NCBI RefSeq assembly: GCF_029688865.1
Contig: NZ_JARUKV010000032.1
Location: 1 to 49,403 of the forward strand
Direction: 5' to 3'
Origin: Natronococcus sp. A-GB7
GTDB taxonomy: Archaea; Halobacteriota; Halobacteria; Halobacteriales; Natrialbaceae
DNA: 49,403 nucleotides
Shown: positions 27,184 through 35,796 of the stretch, piece by piece
Layout: every line of letters begins with the position of its first letter
How positions within the stretch are numbered: the first letter of the stretch is position 1
The notes under the pieces: generated by a model
What the model was told of the DNA's origin: nothing
Databases searched by the model: none
Seen by the model: the letters and a program-made list of their open reading frames with translations, nothing else
Position numbers and translations under genes: made by a program

Positions 27184-27948
27184 ATGGACTGGCAGACGCT
27201 TATCGACGAGCCGGCGGTGATAGCGACGGCGGTGTTGATCCTCGGGGTCGTCATCGGCTACCTGGTCGGGCGGCTCAACGAGGAGCTGCTGACGGCCTCT
27301 GGCGTGCCCGAAGCCGTCGAGGGGACGCCCTTCGAGCGCACCGCCCAGTCGCTTGGCACCTCGACGGTCGAGATCGTCGCCCGGCTGAGCGCGTGGTTCA
27401 TCTACGGGATCGCCGTTCTGACCGCGATCCACATCGCGCAGCTGCTGGACACCGACGCGTTCTGGCTTCGGGTGACGGAGTTCATCCCGCAGGTGTTCGT
27501 CGCCGTCCTCGTGATGATCGTCGGCTTCATCATCGCGGACAAGTCGGAGCTGGTCGTCAGCGAGTATCTCCGCAGCGTCAAGCTCCCCGAGGTAGCGGTC
27601 ATCCCGAAGGTCGTCAAGTACACCGTCCTGTACGTCGCCCTGATTATCGCGCTGGGACAGATCGGAGTTCACATCCTCGCGCTGTTGATTCTGCTCGCCG
27701 TGTACGCTGCGGGAATCGTCATCGTCGGCACCTACGCCTTCCAGGACTTCCTCGTCTCGAGCGCGGCCGGGATCTACCTGCTTCTCAACCAACCCTACGG
27801 GATCGGCGACCGGGTTCGCGTCGGCGAGCAGACGGGAATCGTCCAGGAGGTCGATCTCTTCGTCACGAAGATCGAGGACGACTCCGAGGAGTACATCGTC
27901 CCCAACCGGAAGGTCTTCGAGGACGGGATCGTCCGGGTTCGGGAATAG
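27184..27948 (+). CDS. MscS-family mechanosensitive channel
   Basis: 254 residues with about four or five hydrophobic helices, then a MscS-like beta domain: YAFQDFLVSSAAGIYLLLNQ, YGIGDRVRVG, TGIVQEVDLF and YIVPNRKVFEDG. It is shorter than E. coli MscS by a C-terminal cage. The ATG lies 1 nt after the dacZ stop, so the pair is an operon. Such channels release solutes in hypo-osmotic shock. Since c-di-AMP regulates osmotic genes in other organisms, functional linkage to DacZ is likely but not shown here. Confidence 0.87.
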   Translation: MDWQTLIDEPAVIATAVLILGVVIGYLVGRLNEELLTASGVPEAVEGTPFERTAQSLGTSTVEIVARLSAWFIYGIAVLTAIHIAQLLDTDAFWLRVTEFIPQVFVAVLVMIVGFIIADKSELVVSEYLRSVKLPEVAVIPKVVKYTVLYVALIIALGQIGVHILALLILLAVYAAGIVIVGTYAFQDFLVSSAAGIYLLLNQPYGIGDRVRVGEQTGIVQEVDLFVTKIEDDSEEYIVPNRKVFEDGIVRVRE

Positions 27949-28114
27949 CCCGGTTCTGCGGAGCCTTCCGAGGGAATTCCCGCGAGTTACCCCAAACCGC
28001 TCGAGCGACCACGAGGACGTTTCGGAGTGCCGTCCGCGACTCGAGCCACGCGTAACTCGAGCAGCGATCCCGGCCCCGTTCTCTAATTCCAATGTAAACC
28101 TATATGCCGATATT

Positions 28115-28149
28115 AGATAACAGTATTATCTCCACAGACATCTTTATCA
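28115..28149 (+). promoter_or_regulatory. APC permease promoter with adjoining inverted repeat
   Basis: Inverted repeat AGATAA-N5-TTATCT (28115-28131) lies just before the TATA-like TTTATC at 28143-28148; the ATG is at 28175. An inverted repeat beside the TATA box is a plausible operator for a repressor or Lrp-type regulator. The surrounding 60 bp is markedly AT-rich. Confidence 0.4.
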
Positions 28150-28174
28150 AACAGTAGCCCGCTACTGGTGTGTA

Positions 28175-29560
28175 ATGTCGAACCACGGTATAATCGACTC
28201 CGAGGTCGGGCTCGTCGGGGCGACGGTGCTCATCGTCGGAAACGTCATCGGGGTGAGCGCGTTCGTGTTGCCGGGGCCGCTGGCCGGCGACGCCGGCCCC
28301 GGGATCCTCCTCGCGCTCGGGCTCGCGATGATCCCGCTCGGGTTCGGGATCCTCATGTCCTTACAGCTGGGCAGCGCGATCCCGGTCGCCGGCGGCAGCT
28401 ACGTCTACGCCTCGAGACTGGTCGGTCCGTTCTGGGGCTTTCTGTTGCCCTGGATCACCATTCCGGGCGTCTGGGCGGGGATGCTCTTTATCGGGCTCGG
28501 ATTCGCCGAGTACGCCGGCTTCGTCGCCGACAATATCCCGTTCGTCCCCGCAATCCCCGAACTGGCGCTGATTTACGGCCTGTTGATTCCTTTCATCGTG
28601 CTGAACGTCCTCGGGATCAAGATGGTCGCCGTCGTCCAGTTCCTGATGGTCTCACTGATCGTCGTCGGGATGCTCGCGTTCATCGTCCCCGGCGCGTTCA
28701 TGATCGACGTCGACAACTACACCCCGCTGTTCCCCTACGGTGGCGGCGAGGTGATCGTCGCCATCGTCTCGCTGTACTTCCCGCTTCGTGGCTTTCGACT
28801 CGTCGTCGAACTCGGCGAGGAGATGAAGAACCCGGCGAAGAACATCCCCCGCGTGCTGGCGCTATCGGCCGTCGTCTCGCTGTCGTTGCTCGTTGGCCTC
28901 GTCGCCGTCCTCGTCGGGACGACGAACCACGAACTGTTGGGCGGGATGGACGCCGCCGTCGCGCAGGTCTCGCTCGAGAACGTCCCCGCGGCGCTGACGG
29001 CGCTCGTCCTCGTCGCCGCCGCGATGGGCGCGCTCACCTCGATCAACATGACCTACACCGCCTACTCGCGGCTGCTGATGCGAGCCGGTCGCGACGACAT
29101 CATCCCCGGGGCGATCGCCCGAATCCACGACCGGTACGACTCGCCGCACGTCGCCGTCCTCCTGTTGGGCGTCCCGCCACTGCTCGTGGCGCCGGTTTCG
29201 CCCGGAACGGTCACGCTGTCGGTCGCGCTCTCGCTGACGATCCTGTTCGGGCTCGCCGTCTCGGGCATCGCGCTCTGGAATCTGCCGAAGACGTTCCCCG
29301 ATCGTTACGAGTACTCGCTGTACAAGTTGCCGCCGTGGCTGCTCAAGATCACGGCCGTCGGCGCGGTCGCCTCGGCGGCGTTCCTCTGGGTGCTGGTCTC
29401 GACGCAACTCCCGGTGATGGTCGCCGTTCTGGTCGGCTGGATGGCGCTCGGCTACGCCTTTTACCGCGCTCGGCTGTGGTACTTCGGCGAGCGAGGGATC
29501 GACCTCGAGACGCGAATGCAGCGGCTCCACGAGAACGAGCGCCTCGAGCCGGAGAGTTAG
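28175..29560 (+). CDS. APC-family amino acid permease
   Basis: 461 residues, about 12 membrane helices. The N-terminal helix carries the APC signature GNVIGVSAFVLPGP, followed by IPVAGGSYVYASRLVGPFWG. A cytoplasmic FRLVVELGEEMKNPAKNIPR segment is typical of amino acid-polyamine-organocation carriers. It probably imports amino acids or related cations by secondary transport; substrate unknown. Convergent with the nucleoside phosphorylase gene, overlapping by 4 nt. Confidence 0.85.
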   Translation: MSNHGIIDSEVGLVGATVLIVGNVIGVSAFVLPGPLAGDAGPGILLALGLAMIPLGFGILMSLQLGSAIPVAGGSYVYASRLVGPFWGFLLPWITIPGVWAGMLFIGLGFAEYAGFVADNIPFVPAIPELALIYGLLIPFIVLNVLGIKMVAVVQFLMVSLIVVGMLAFIVPGAFMIDVDNYTPLFPYGGGEVIVAIVSLYFPLRGFRLVVELGEEMKNPAKNIPRVLALSAVVSLSLLVGLVAVLVGTTNHELLGGMDAAVAQVSLENVPAALTALVLVAAAMGALTSINMTYTAYSRLLMRAGRDDIIPGAIARIHDRYDSPHVAVLLLGVPPLLVAPVSPGTVTLSVALSLTILFGLAVSGIALWNLPKTFPDRYEYSLYKLPPWLLKITAVGAVASAAFLWVLVSTQLPVMVAVLVGWMALGYAFYRARLWYFGERGIDLETRMQRLHENERLEPES

Positions 29561-30381
29561 TCCTCGAGCGAGAGCCCGGCGTGCCAGCGGTCGACGCCCG
29601 CCTCCCGCTTTTTCGCGTCCATCTTCGCGAGCAGGTGGGTCGCGAGCGTCGCGGTCTCGGCGGCTCGGGACTCGCCCTCGGTGCTGAACTCCCCGCCCTG
29701 CCGATCCGCGTAAACGGTGCAGACCGCGCCCGCCCGGAGGCCGTAGACGCTCGCGAGCGTCATGATGGCGCTGGCCTCCATCTCGATGTTCTTGACGTTC
29801 GCCGCGGCGAGTTGCTCGACCAGATCGGTCGAGCCGGCCGCCTCGAACCCCTCGAAGCCGGGTCGTCCCTGGCCGGCGTAGAAGGAGTCGGCGCTCATCG
29901 TGACCCCGGTGTGGTAGTCGTAGCCGAGTCGTTCGGCGGCCGCGACGAGTGCGCTGACGACCTCGTAGTCGGCGACCGCGGGGTAGTCCTCGCGGACGTA
30001 CTCGTCGCTCGTCCCCTCCTGGCGGAGCCCCCCGGTCGTGATCACGAGGTCGCCGACGTCCATCTCGGGCTGAACCGCGCCACAGGAGCCGACGCGGATG
30101 AAGGTGTCACAGCCGACGCGAGCCAGTTCCTCGACCGCGATGGCGGCAGAGGGACTGCCGATCCCCGTCGACGTCACGGAGATCGGCGTCCCCTCGTAGC
30201 TGCCCGTCGCGGTGCGGTACTCGCGGTGGTGGGCCCGGATCTCGTGGTCGTCCCAGTAGTCGACGATGACCTCGAGCCGTTCCGGATTCCCCGGTAGGAG
30301 GACGGTGTCGGCGACGTCTTCGGCCGCGACCTCGAGGTGGTACTGTACGTCGGCGTTCGGATCTTCGCTGTCTCCCGGCAT
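29557..30381 (-). CDS. Nucleoside phosphorylase (uridine / purine nucleoside phosphorylase family)
   Basis: 274 residues from the ATG at 30381 (MPGDSEDPNADVQYHLEVAA). Family motifs are VLLPGNPERLEVI, STGIGSPSAAIAVEEL, FIRVGSCGAVQPEM and the active-site NVKNIEMEASAIMTLAS (MExE-type). It cleaves nucleosides with phosphate to give a base and (deoxy)ribose-1-phosphate. Uridine phosphorylase is the likeliest assignment given the cytidine deaminase and nucleoside ABC transporter nearby, but specificity is not certain. Leaderless, sharing a TATA box with the divergent gene at 30440. Confidence 0.85.
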   Translation of the reverse strand: MPGDSEDPNADVQYHLEVAAEDVADTVLLPGNPERLEVIVDYWDDHEIRAHHREYRTATGSYEGTPISVTSTGIGSPSAAIAVEELARVGCDTFIRVGSCGAVQPEMDVGDLVITTGGLRQEGTSDEYVREDYPAVADYEVVSALVAAAERLGYDYHTGVTMSADSFYAGQGRPGFEGFEAAGSTDLVEQLAAANVKNIEMEASAIMTLASVYGLRAGAVCTVYADRQGGEFSTEGESRAAETATLATHLLAKMDAKKREAGVDRWHAGLSLED

Positions 30382-30408
30382 CAGGCGCGTCGATTCGCAC
30401 CCGCGGTG

Positions 30409-30416
30409 TATATAAA
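30409..30416. promoter_or_regulatory. Shared TATA box for divergent genes
   Basis: TATATAAA is a TATA box on the plus strand, 28 nt before the ATG at 30440. Read from the other strand as TTTATATA, it is about 31 nt before the ATG at 30381. The gap is only 58 bp and contains no other AT-rich box, so both transcripts probably use this one element and are leaderless. Confidence 0.6.
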
Positions 30417-30439
30417 TGCCGGGCTCCCGTAGCGCCGGT

Positions 30440-30877
30440 ATGGCAGACGGGACGCTCGCGGACACCTACGTCGCTGCAATCCAGCACGACCTGGCGGACC
30501 TGCCGTCAGGGGCGACACGGGTCGGCGTCGTCCGAAAGCCGGCGCCGTGGTTCCACGCCGCCGTCGACGAGAACGTCCCCGAGCTGGGACCGCCCGCCGA
30601 ACTCCTCGAGGAAGTCCGAACCGCCGAGGAGGACCTGAAGATGCAGGGGCTCTGTGAGGAGGGGGCACACAACGCCGCCTGGGACCAGGTCGACTTCGGG
30701 GAGCGCTACCGCACGCATCTCGCGGAGTCTTCGGAGGCGCAAGCGGCCCTCGAGGAACTCTCGGGCCGACTCGCCGACGGGGAGTCGCTAGCGCTAGTCT
30801 GTTACGAGAACACCGAGAAGAAGCGGTGCCACCGGACGATTCTTCGGGAACGACTCGAGGGCACGGTGAGCGATTAG
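30440..30877 (+). CDS. DUF488 family protein
   Basis: 145 residues. The DUF488 signature is visible at the end (LALVCYENTEKKRCHRTILR) together with RVGVVRKPAPWFHAAVDENV and YRTHL. Family members share a CYE...CHR motif with conserved cysteines; a nucleotide-related or redox role has been suggested but not shown. It overlaps the convergent RDD gene by 4 nt. Confidence 0.8.
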   Translation: MADGTLADTYVAAIQHDLADLPSGATRVGVVRKPAPWFHAAVDENVPELGPPAELLEEVRTAEEDLKMQGLCEEGAHNAAWDQVDFGERYRTHLAESSEAQAALEELSGRLADGESLALVCYENTEKKRCHRTILRERLEGTVSD

Positions 30878-31293
30878 CGACGCGATCGGACGACCCGGGT
30901 TCCGGCGGCGAGGTCGCCGATCCGCTGGCGATCCTCGGTGACGAGCATCACCACCAGTCCGACCGCGTAGTTCAGGATGCCGTCGACGATCCGGAGCACG
31001 TTTCGCACGAGCGCCTGGCCGGCCGAGATCGGCGTTCCGTCGGGGTTGACGACGGCGACGCCCGCGACGTACTTTCCGGCGGTTTGTCCGAACGCGGCCT
31101 CGAGGGCGACGAAGTAGCCGAGGTAGGCGACCGCGCCGAAGAAGTAGACGCCAGCGGTCGTCTCCGGCCCCATCGCGAGCAGCAGTAGCAGGCCGAGGAT
31201 CACCGTGAGGACGTGGTCGATAAGAAACCCGGCAACTCGAGCCAGAACGACGTCCCCTTCGGTTCCCGCGTACCCGCGTTTCGTCGTCTCCAT
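30874..31293 (-). CDS. RDD family membrane protein
   Basis: 139 residues, about three membrane helices, with the RDD-family arginine and aspartates (ARVAGFLIDHVLTVILGLLL) and the later FGQTAGKYVAGVAVVN and RIGDLAAGTRVVR motifs. Members are small integral membrane proteins of unclear function, some linked to transport. It lies between the nucleoside phosphorylase side and cytidine deaminase, but its relation to them is unclear. Confidence 0.85.
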   Translation of the reverse strand: METTKRGYAGTEGDVVLARVAGFLIDHVLTVILGLLLLLAMGPETTAGVYFFGAVAYLGYFVALEAAFGQTAGKYVAGVAVVNPDGTPISAGQALVRNVLRIVDGILNYAVGLVVMLVTEDRQRIGDLAAGTRVVRSRR

Positions 31294-31367
31294 GCGCCCT
31301 CTCCCAAAGCGATTCTAATAAACTTTCTGACGGCTTCGGGAACGCGCCGTCCCGGGTCGGCCCGGCG

Positions 31368-31757
31368 TTACTCGAGCGTCTCCTGGCTGATCGTGTTCGG
31401 CAGCAGCTCCTCGAGGGTGTACTCGGTGACCTCGCCGTCGCCCTCGTCACAGAGGACGACCAGATCGCCGTCGCAGAACTCCGAGAGGGTCTGGCGACAC
31501 ATTCCGCAGGGGGTGACGCCGTCCCGACGGTCGGAGCTGACCGCCAGCCGGGAGAACTCGCGGTGGCCGTTCTTGACGGCCTCGGCGATCGCGACCTCCT
31601 CGGCGTGGAGGCTGTTGCTGAAGTTCGCGTTCTCGAGGTTGCAGCCGACGAACACCTCGCCGTCTTCGGTCTCGAGAGCCGCCCCGACGCGGTACTCGGA
31701 GTACGGAACGTGTGCATCCGCCTGAATCTCGCGGGCAGCGTCGATCAGCTCGTCCAT
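31368..31757 (-). CDS. cdd: Cytidine deaminase
   Basis: 129 residues, the length of the tetrameric small CDA class. The zinc site is complete: NSLHAEEVAI (H51, catalytic E53) and TPCGMCRQ (C84, C87). It deaminates cytidine and deoxycytidine to uridine and deoxyuridine. It lies downstream of the nucleoside ABC transporter genes on the same strand, separated from them by a palindromic element, and supplies uridine for the phosphorylase encoded at 29557. Confidence 0.93.
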   Translation of the reverse strand: MDELIDAAREIQADAHVPYSEYRVGAALETEDGEVFVGCNLENANFSNSLHAEEVAIAEAVKNGHREFSRLAVSSDRRDGVTPCGMCRQTLSEFCDGDLVVLCDEGDGEVTEYTLEELLPNTISQETLE

Positions 31758-31806
31758 ACGGGCGCTACCGGGAGGGAGGGCAAGAAGGCACCGAAGCGAA
31801 AGTTCA

Positions 31807-31889
31807 GACGGGACGCTGCAAGTCCTATTCGGCGCGACCGCAGAACGGGTCGCGGTCGCGCCGGCAAACCGTTGCAGCGTTCCGTATCA
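31807..31889 (-). repeat. Stop-codon-anchored palindromic element, copy 2
   Basis: On the minus strand it begins with the TGA stop (31887-31889) of the ABC permease and reads TGATACGGAACGCTGCAACG, closely matching copy 1. Inner arms GGCGCGACCGC (31831-31841) and GCGGTCGCGCC are perfect 11-bp inverted repeats. It lies between the transporter operon and cdd. Confidence 0.75.
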
Positions 31890-32963
31890 GTCCTCGTCGC
31901 CGTCGTAGGCCTCGCCCGCGGCCTCCGGCAGCCGGGTCTTGCCGACGAAGACGAGGACGACGATCACCGTCGCGTAGGGGATCGTCCGGATGAGCTCCGT
32001 CGGGACGGCGTAGCCGAGGTTCTGAAGCTGGAACTGCATCGCCTCGAGCCCCGCGAAGAGGAACGAGCCCAGCAGCGCGCCGATCGGGTGGTAGTTCGCG
32101 AAGAGGTAGGTCGCGATGGCGATGAAGCCCCGACCGCCGATGGCGGTCTCGCCGCCGCCGGCGAACGTGCCGAGCTGGCCGAGCGCGAACCCGGCGCCCC
32201 CGAGCCCGGCGAAGATCCCCGAGAGCAGAACCGCGGTGTAGCGAACCCGACGAACGTCGACGCCCGCCGTATCGAGCGCCTTCGGGTTCTCGCCGCTGGC
32301 GACGACCCAGCGGCCGAACGCGGTTCGGTTGAGCAGGTACCAGCCCGCGACCGCGGCCGCGAGCATGATGTACACCTGCGGGGGCGTGTCGAACAGCAGG
32401 TAGCCGAGCAGCGGGATCTCCGACAGCACCGGGATCGTAACGTTCTGGAAGTAGCCGACGCCCGCGGTGTTGGGGCTGTCGAAGACGATCCGGGAGACGA
32501 ACGGCGCGAGCCCGAGCGCGATCAGCCAGACCGCCAGTCCCGCGATGATCTGGTCGGCTTTGAAGTCGATACAGACGACCGCGAACAGCAGGGCAAACAG
32601 CGTGCTAACGAGGACGCCGACCGCGAAGCCCCACCAGTGGTGAGAGAGGGCGAGCGTGGACTCGCCCGACCCGAGCCAGAACGTGACGATGATCGCCGAG
32701 AACGCCGAGACGATCAGCAGTCCCTCGATTCCGATGTTGATGACGCCGCTCTTCTCGGCGAAGATGCCGCCGATCGCGGCCAGCGCGATCGGGACGGCCA
32801 GCCGGAGCATCGTCGTGTGCGTGCTCGGGTTGGCCGCGATCGAGAGCAACACGCCGGCCCACGAGTCGGGGAAGACGAGCCCGAGGACGACCCACACCGC
32901 CGTGATCGCGCCGAGGCCGACGAGCAGGGTCCGGCGATCGGGCCGGGAGGGAAGCTCAATCAT
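31887..32963 (-). CDS. Nucleoside ABC transporter permease (second)
   Basis: 358 residues from the ATG at 32963 (MIELPSRPDRRTLL), which overlaps the previous permease by 8 nt. About nine hydrophobic helices with the BMP-type permease signature GGIFAEKSGVINIGIEGLLI and IGGRGFIAIATYLFANYHP. It pairs with the permease encoded just upstream and the ATPase. This class imports nucleosides together with a BMP lipoprotein. Its stop codon TGA opens a palindromic element. Confidence 0.88.
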   Translation of the reverse strand: MIELPSRPDRRTLLVGLGAITAVWVVLGLVFPDSWAGVLLSIAANPSTHTTMLRLAVPIALAAIGGIFAEKSGVINIGIEGLLIVSAFSAIIVTFWLGSGESTLALSHHWWGFAVGVLVSTLFALLFAVVCIDFKADQIIAGLAVWLIALGLAPFVSRIVFDSPNTAGVGYFQNVTIPVLSEIPLLGYLLFDTPPQVYIMLAAAVAGWYLLNRTAFGRWVVASGENPKALDTAGVDVRRVRYTAVLLSGIFAGLGGAGFALGQLGTFAGGGETAIGGRGFIAIATYLFANYHPIGALLGSFLFAGLEAMQFQLQNLGYAVPTELIRTIPYATVIVVLVFVGKTRLPEAAGEAYDGDED

Positions 32964-34182
32964 CGGCCTCACCTCCGGTCGAGCGCGCCCGTTCGGGGCC
33001 ACCGACGTCGGCGTACCGGCGCCCCATCATCCGGAAGAACTCCGGCATCGCGACGAAGAGGATGATCAGTCCCGAGAGGACGCCCACGAGTTCGGGCGGG
33101 ACGTCCGTCGCGGTGTTGATCGCGTTCGACCCGCTCGAGAGGACGCCGAACAGGAGGGCTGCGGCGCCGACTCCTAACGGATTGTTCCCCGCGAGGATCG
33201 AGACGGCGATCCCGTCGAAGCCGAGCGCGGGGACGTTCTCGAGCCAGCGACCGTGCTCCATCAGCACCCAGAAGGCGCCGGCAACCCCGCCGAGCGCTCC
33301 CGAGAGCGTCATGCTCGCGACGGTCATGCGCTTCTCGTCGACCCCGCCGTACGCCGCGGCTTTCGGCTGAATGCCGCTCGTCCGGAGCTCGTAGCCGAAC
33401 GAGGTTCGAGCCAGCAGCCAGGCGATGCCGATCATGAGCGCGATCGCGAACCCGAGCGCGAGCAGTGAGAAATCCATCCGGCCGCTGAAGCCGACGACCG
33501 GAACGTTCGGGATCTCCGCGTACTCCGGGATCGCCCGGGTCTGGGGGTTCGCGCTGTCGGGATCCTGGAAGCGCCAGGAGAGCAGCGTCGAGGCGACGCC
33601 GGCTGCGATGAAGTTGAGCATGATCGTCGTGATGACCTCGTTCGCGCCCGCATAGGCCTTGAGCGCGCCGGGGATCGCTCCGTAGAGGCCCCCGCCGACG
33701 GCACCCGCGAGCACGCCGATCGGAATCAACAGAACGGTGCCGACGAAACCGCCGGGGACGTACGACGCGGCGAACAGGACCGTTACCGCGGTCAGCAGGC
33801 CGCCGATGACCAGCTGACCCTGCGTGCCGATGTTGAACAGTCCCGCGCGGAACGCGACGGCCACCGAGAGGCCGGCGAAGATCAGCAGCGTCGTCTGTCG
33901 CAGCGTCGTCGCGAGGCTGTAGTTCATCGGACTCCAGTCACCCTCGAGGGGGTGACCCAGCGATCCCAGGAACAGCTCGTAGTAGACCTGCATCGGGTTG
34001 TAACAGAAGGTGACGCCGGCGAGATCGAGGCCGGCCCGACAGGAGGCAAAGCCCCCGGAGACGAAGACGAGCACGCCGCCGACGAGGATCGCGGCGACGA
34101 GCGCCGCGACGCTGATGGCGACCCGCTCGGCCACCGAGGCGTGAATCAGCCGCTCGAGCAGGCGCTCGAGGTCGTCACGCAT
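32956..34182 (-). CDS. Nucleoside ABC transporter permease (first)
   Basis: 408 residues, integral membrane protein of the BPD_transp_2 class: FRAGLFNIGTQGQLVIGGLL, NEVITTIMLNFIAAGVASTL and GFDGIAVSILAGNNPLGVGA. N-terminal cytoplasmic stretch MRDDLERLLERLIHASVAER. Works with the second permease. Its start shares base 34182 with the end of the ATPase gene, so the genes are coupled. Confidence 0.88.
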   Translation of the reverse strand: MRDDLERLLERLIHASVAERVAISVAALVAAILVGGVLVFVSGGFASCRAGLDLAGVTFCYNPMQVYYELFLGSLGHPLEGDWSPMNYSLATTLRQTTLLIFAGLSVAVAFRAGLFNIGTQGQLVIGGLLTAVTVLFAASYVPGGFVGTVLLIPIGVLAGAVGGGLYGAIPGALKAYAGANEVITTIMLNFIAAGVASTLLSWRFQDPDSANPQTRAIPEYAEIPNVPVVGFSGRMDFSLLALGFAIALMIGIAWLLARTSFGYELRTSGIQPKAAAYGGVDEKRMTVASMTLSGALGGVAGAFWVLMEHGRWLENVPALGFDGIAVSILAGNNPLGVGAAALLFGVLSSGSNAINTATDVPPELVGVLSGLIILFVAMPEFFRMMGRRYADVGGPERARSTGGEADD

Positions 34183-35792
34183 CAGCGATCACCTCCTTCG
34201 ACGAGGTCGCTCGCTTCCGATTTCGTGGTCTCGCCAGGCCGTTCGCCGGCCATCAGCAAGCCGAGTTGCTCCTCGGTGACGGTGTCGGGATCGGTGACGT
34301 CGACGAACTCGCCCTCGTAGATGACGGCGAGGCGGTCCGACAGCGACTGGACCTCGTCGAGCGCCGAGGAGACGAGCAACACGGCCTTCCCCTCGCGCCG
34401 GAGGTCGAGCAGCCGCTCGTGGATGAACTCGGTCGAGCCGATGTCGACGCCCCGCGTGGGGTGGGTCGCGACGACGAGTTCGGGATCGCGCTCGAGTTCG
34501 CGGCCGACGACGAACTTCTGTTGGTTGCCGCCCGAGAAGGACTCCGCGTGGGCGTCGGCGGTGGGCGGTCTGACGTCGTAGGTCTCGATGACGTCCTCGG
34601 CGTGGTCCCGGACGCCGGCCCAGTCGATCCGTCCGCTCCGGGCGAACCGCGGGGAACGCTGGCTGCCGAGCACGGCGTTCTCGACCAGATCGAACGGCAT
34701 GACCAGTCCCTGTTCGTGGCGGTCCTCCGGAACGTGGGCCATCCCGGCATCGATCCGTCGACGGCGGGGCCAGTTCGTGACGTCGTCGCCGTCGAACCGG
34801 ACCGTTCCCTCGTCGGGCGTTTGCAACCCCGTGATCGCCTCGATCAGCTCGCTTTGCCCGTTGCCGTCGACGCCCGCGATGCCGAGAATCTCGCCGGCCC
34901 GCACCTCGAGGTCGATCCCCGAGACGACCTCGACGCCGCGGTCGTTCTCGATGGTGACGTTCGACGCCGAGAGGATCGGACGGCCGGTCTCGACCGGGTC
35001 GCTGTCGGCCTCGAGCAGGACCTCCCGGCCGACCATGAGCTCGGCGAGATCCTCGCGGCTGGTCGTCGCCGGCTCGACGGTCCCGACCGACTTCCCGTCC
35101 CGGAGGACGGTGATCTCGTCGGCCGAGTGCATCGCCTCGCCGAGCTTGTGGGTGATGAAGATGATCGTCTTCCCCTGCTCCGTGAGTTCCTCGAGGACGC
35201 CGTAGAGGTCCTCGACCTCCTGAGGCGTGAGCACGGCCGTCGGCTCGTCCAGGATGAGGACGTCCGCGCCGCGGTACAGCGCCTTCAGGATCTCGACGCG
35301 CTGCTGGGCGCCGACGCTCAGTTCACCGACCGTGGCGGACGGATCGACCGAGAAGCCGTACCGGTCACAGAGGTCGGCGATCTCGCGCTCGATGCGGTCG
35401 CGATCGACCGCCAGGCCGCCCCACTTCTTGGGTTCGTTGCCCAGCGCGATGTTCTCGGCGACGGTCATCGTATCGACCAGCATGAAGTGCTGATGGATCA
35501 TCCCGACGCCCGCGTCGATCGCGTCCCGGGGTCTGTCGAACTGGCGGGGTTCGCCGTCGACGAGGACTCGTCCCTCGGTCGGCTCGTAGAGCCCGTAGAG
35601 AACGTTCATCAGCGTCGTCTTCCCCGCCCCGTTCTCGCCCAGTAGCGCGTGGACGCTCCCTCGCTCGACCCGAAGGTCGACGTCGTCGTTCGCGACGACG
35701 CCGGGGAACCGTTTCGTGATCCCGTCGAGGTGGACGGCGAGGTCCTCGCTCGGTCCCGCACCCCCACCGGTGGCCGTACCAGGCTCGCTCAT
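34182..35792 (-). CDS. Nucleoside ABC transporter ATPase (two fused ABC domains)
   Basis: 536 residues from the ATG at 35792 (MSEPGTATGGGAGPSEDLAV). The first ABC domain has Walker A LLGENGAGKTTLMN, signature ELSVGAQQRVEILKALYRGA and Walker B VLILDEPTAVLTPQE. The second has GVDGNGQSELIEAITGLQTP and FSGGNQQKFVVGREL, as in RbsA/YufO-type tandem ATPases. It powers uptake by the two permeases. An upstream in-frame start at 35966 gives only basic residues inside the lipoprotein gene and is rejected. Gap of 4 nt to the lipoprotein gene. Confidence 0.92.
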   Translation of the reverse strand: MSEPGTATGGGAGPSEDLAVHLDGITKRFPGVVANDDVDLRVERGSVHALLGENGAGKTTLMNVLYGLYEPTEGRVLVDGEPRQFDRPRDAIDAGVGMIHQHFMLVDTMTVAENIALGNEPKKWGGLAVDRDRIEREIADLCDRYGFSVDPSATVGELSVGAQQRVEILKALYRGADVLILDEPTAVLTPQEVEDLYGVLEELTEQGKTIIFITHKLGEAMHSADEITVLRDGKSVGTVEPATTSREDLAELMVGREVLLEADSDPVETGRPILSASNVTIENDRGVEVVSGIDLEVRAGEILGIAGVDGNGQSELIEAITGLQTPDEGTVRFDGDDVTNWPRRRRIDAGMAHVPEDRHEQGLVMPFDLVENAVLGSQRSPRFARSGRIDWAGVRDHAEDVIETYDVRPPTADAHAESFSGGNQQKFVVGRELERDPELVVATHPTRGVDIGSTEFIHERLLDLRREGKAVLLVSSALDEVQSLSDRLAVIYEGEFVDVTDPDTVTEEQLGLLMAGERPGETTKSEASDLVEGGDR

Positions 35793-35796
35793 CACG

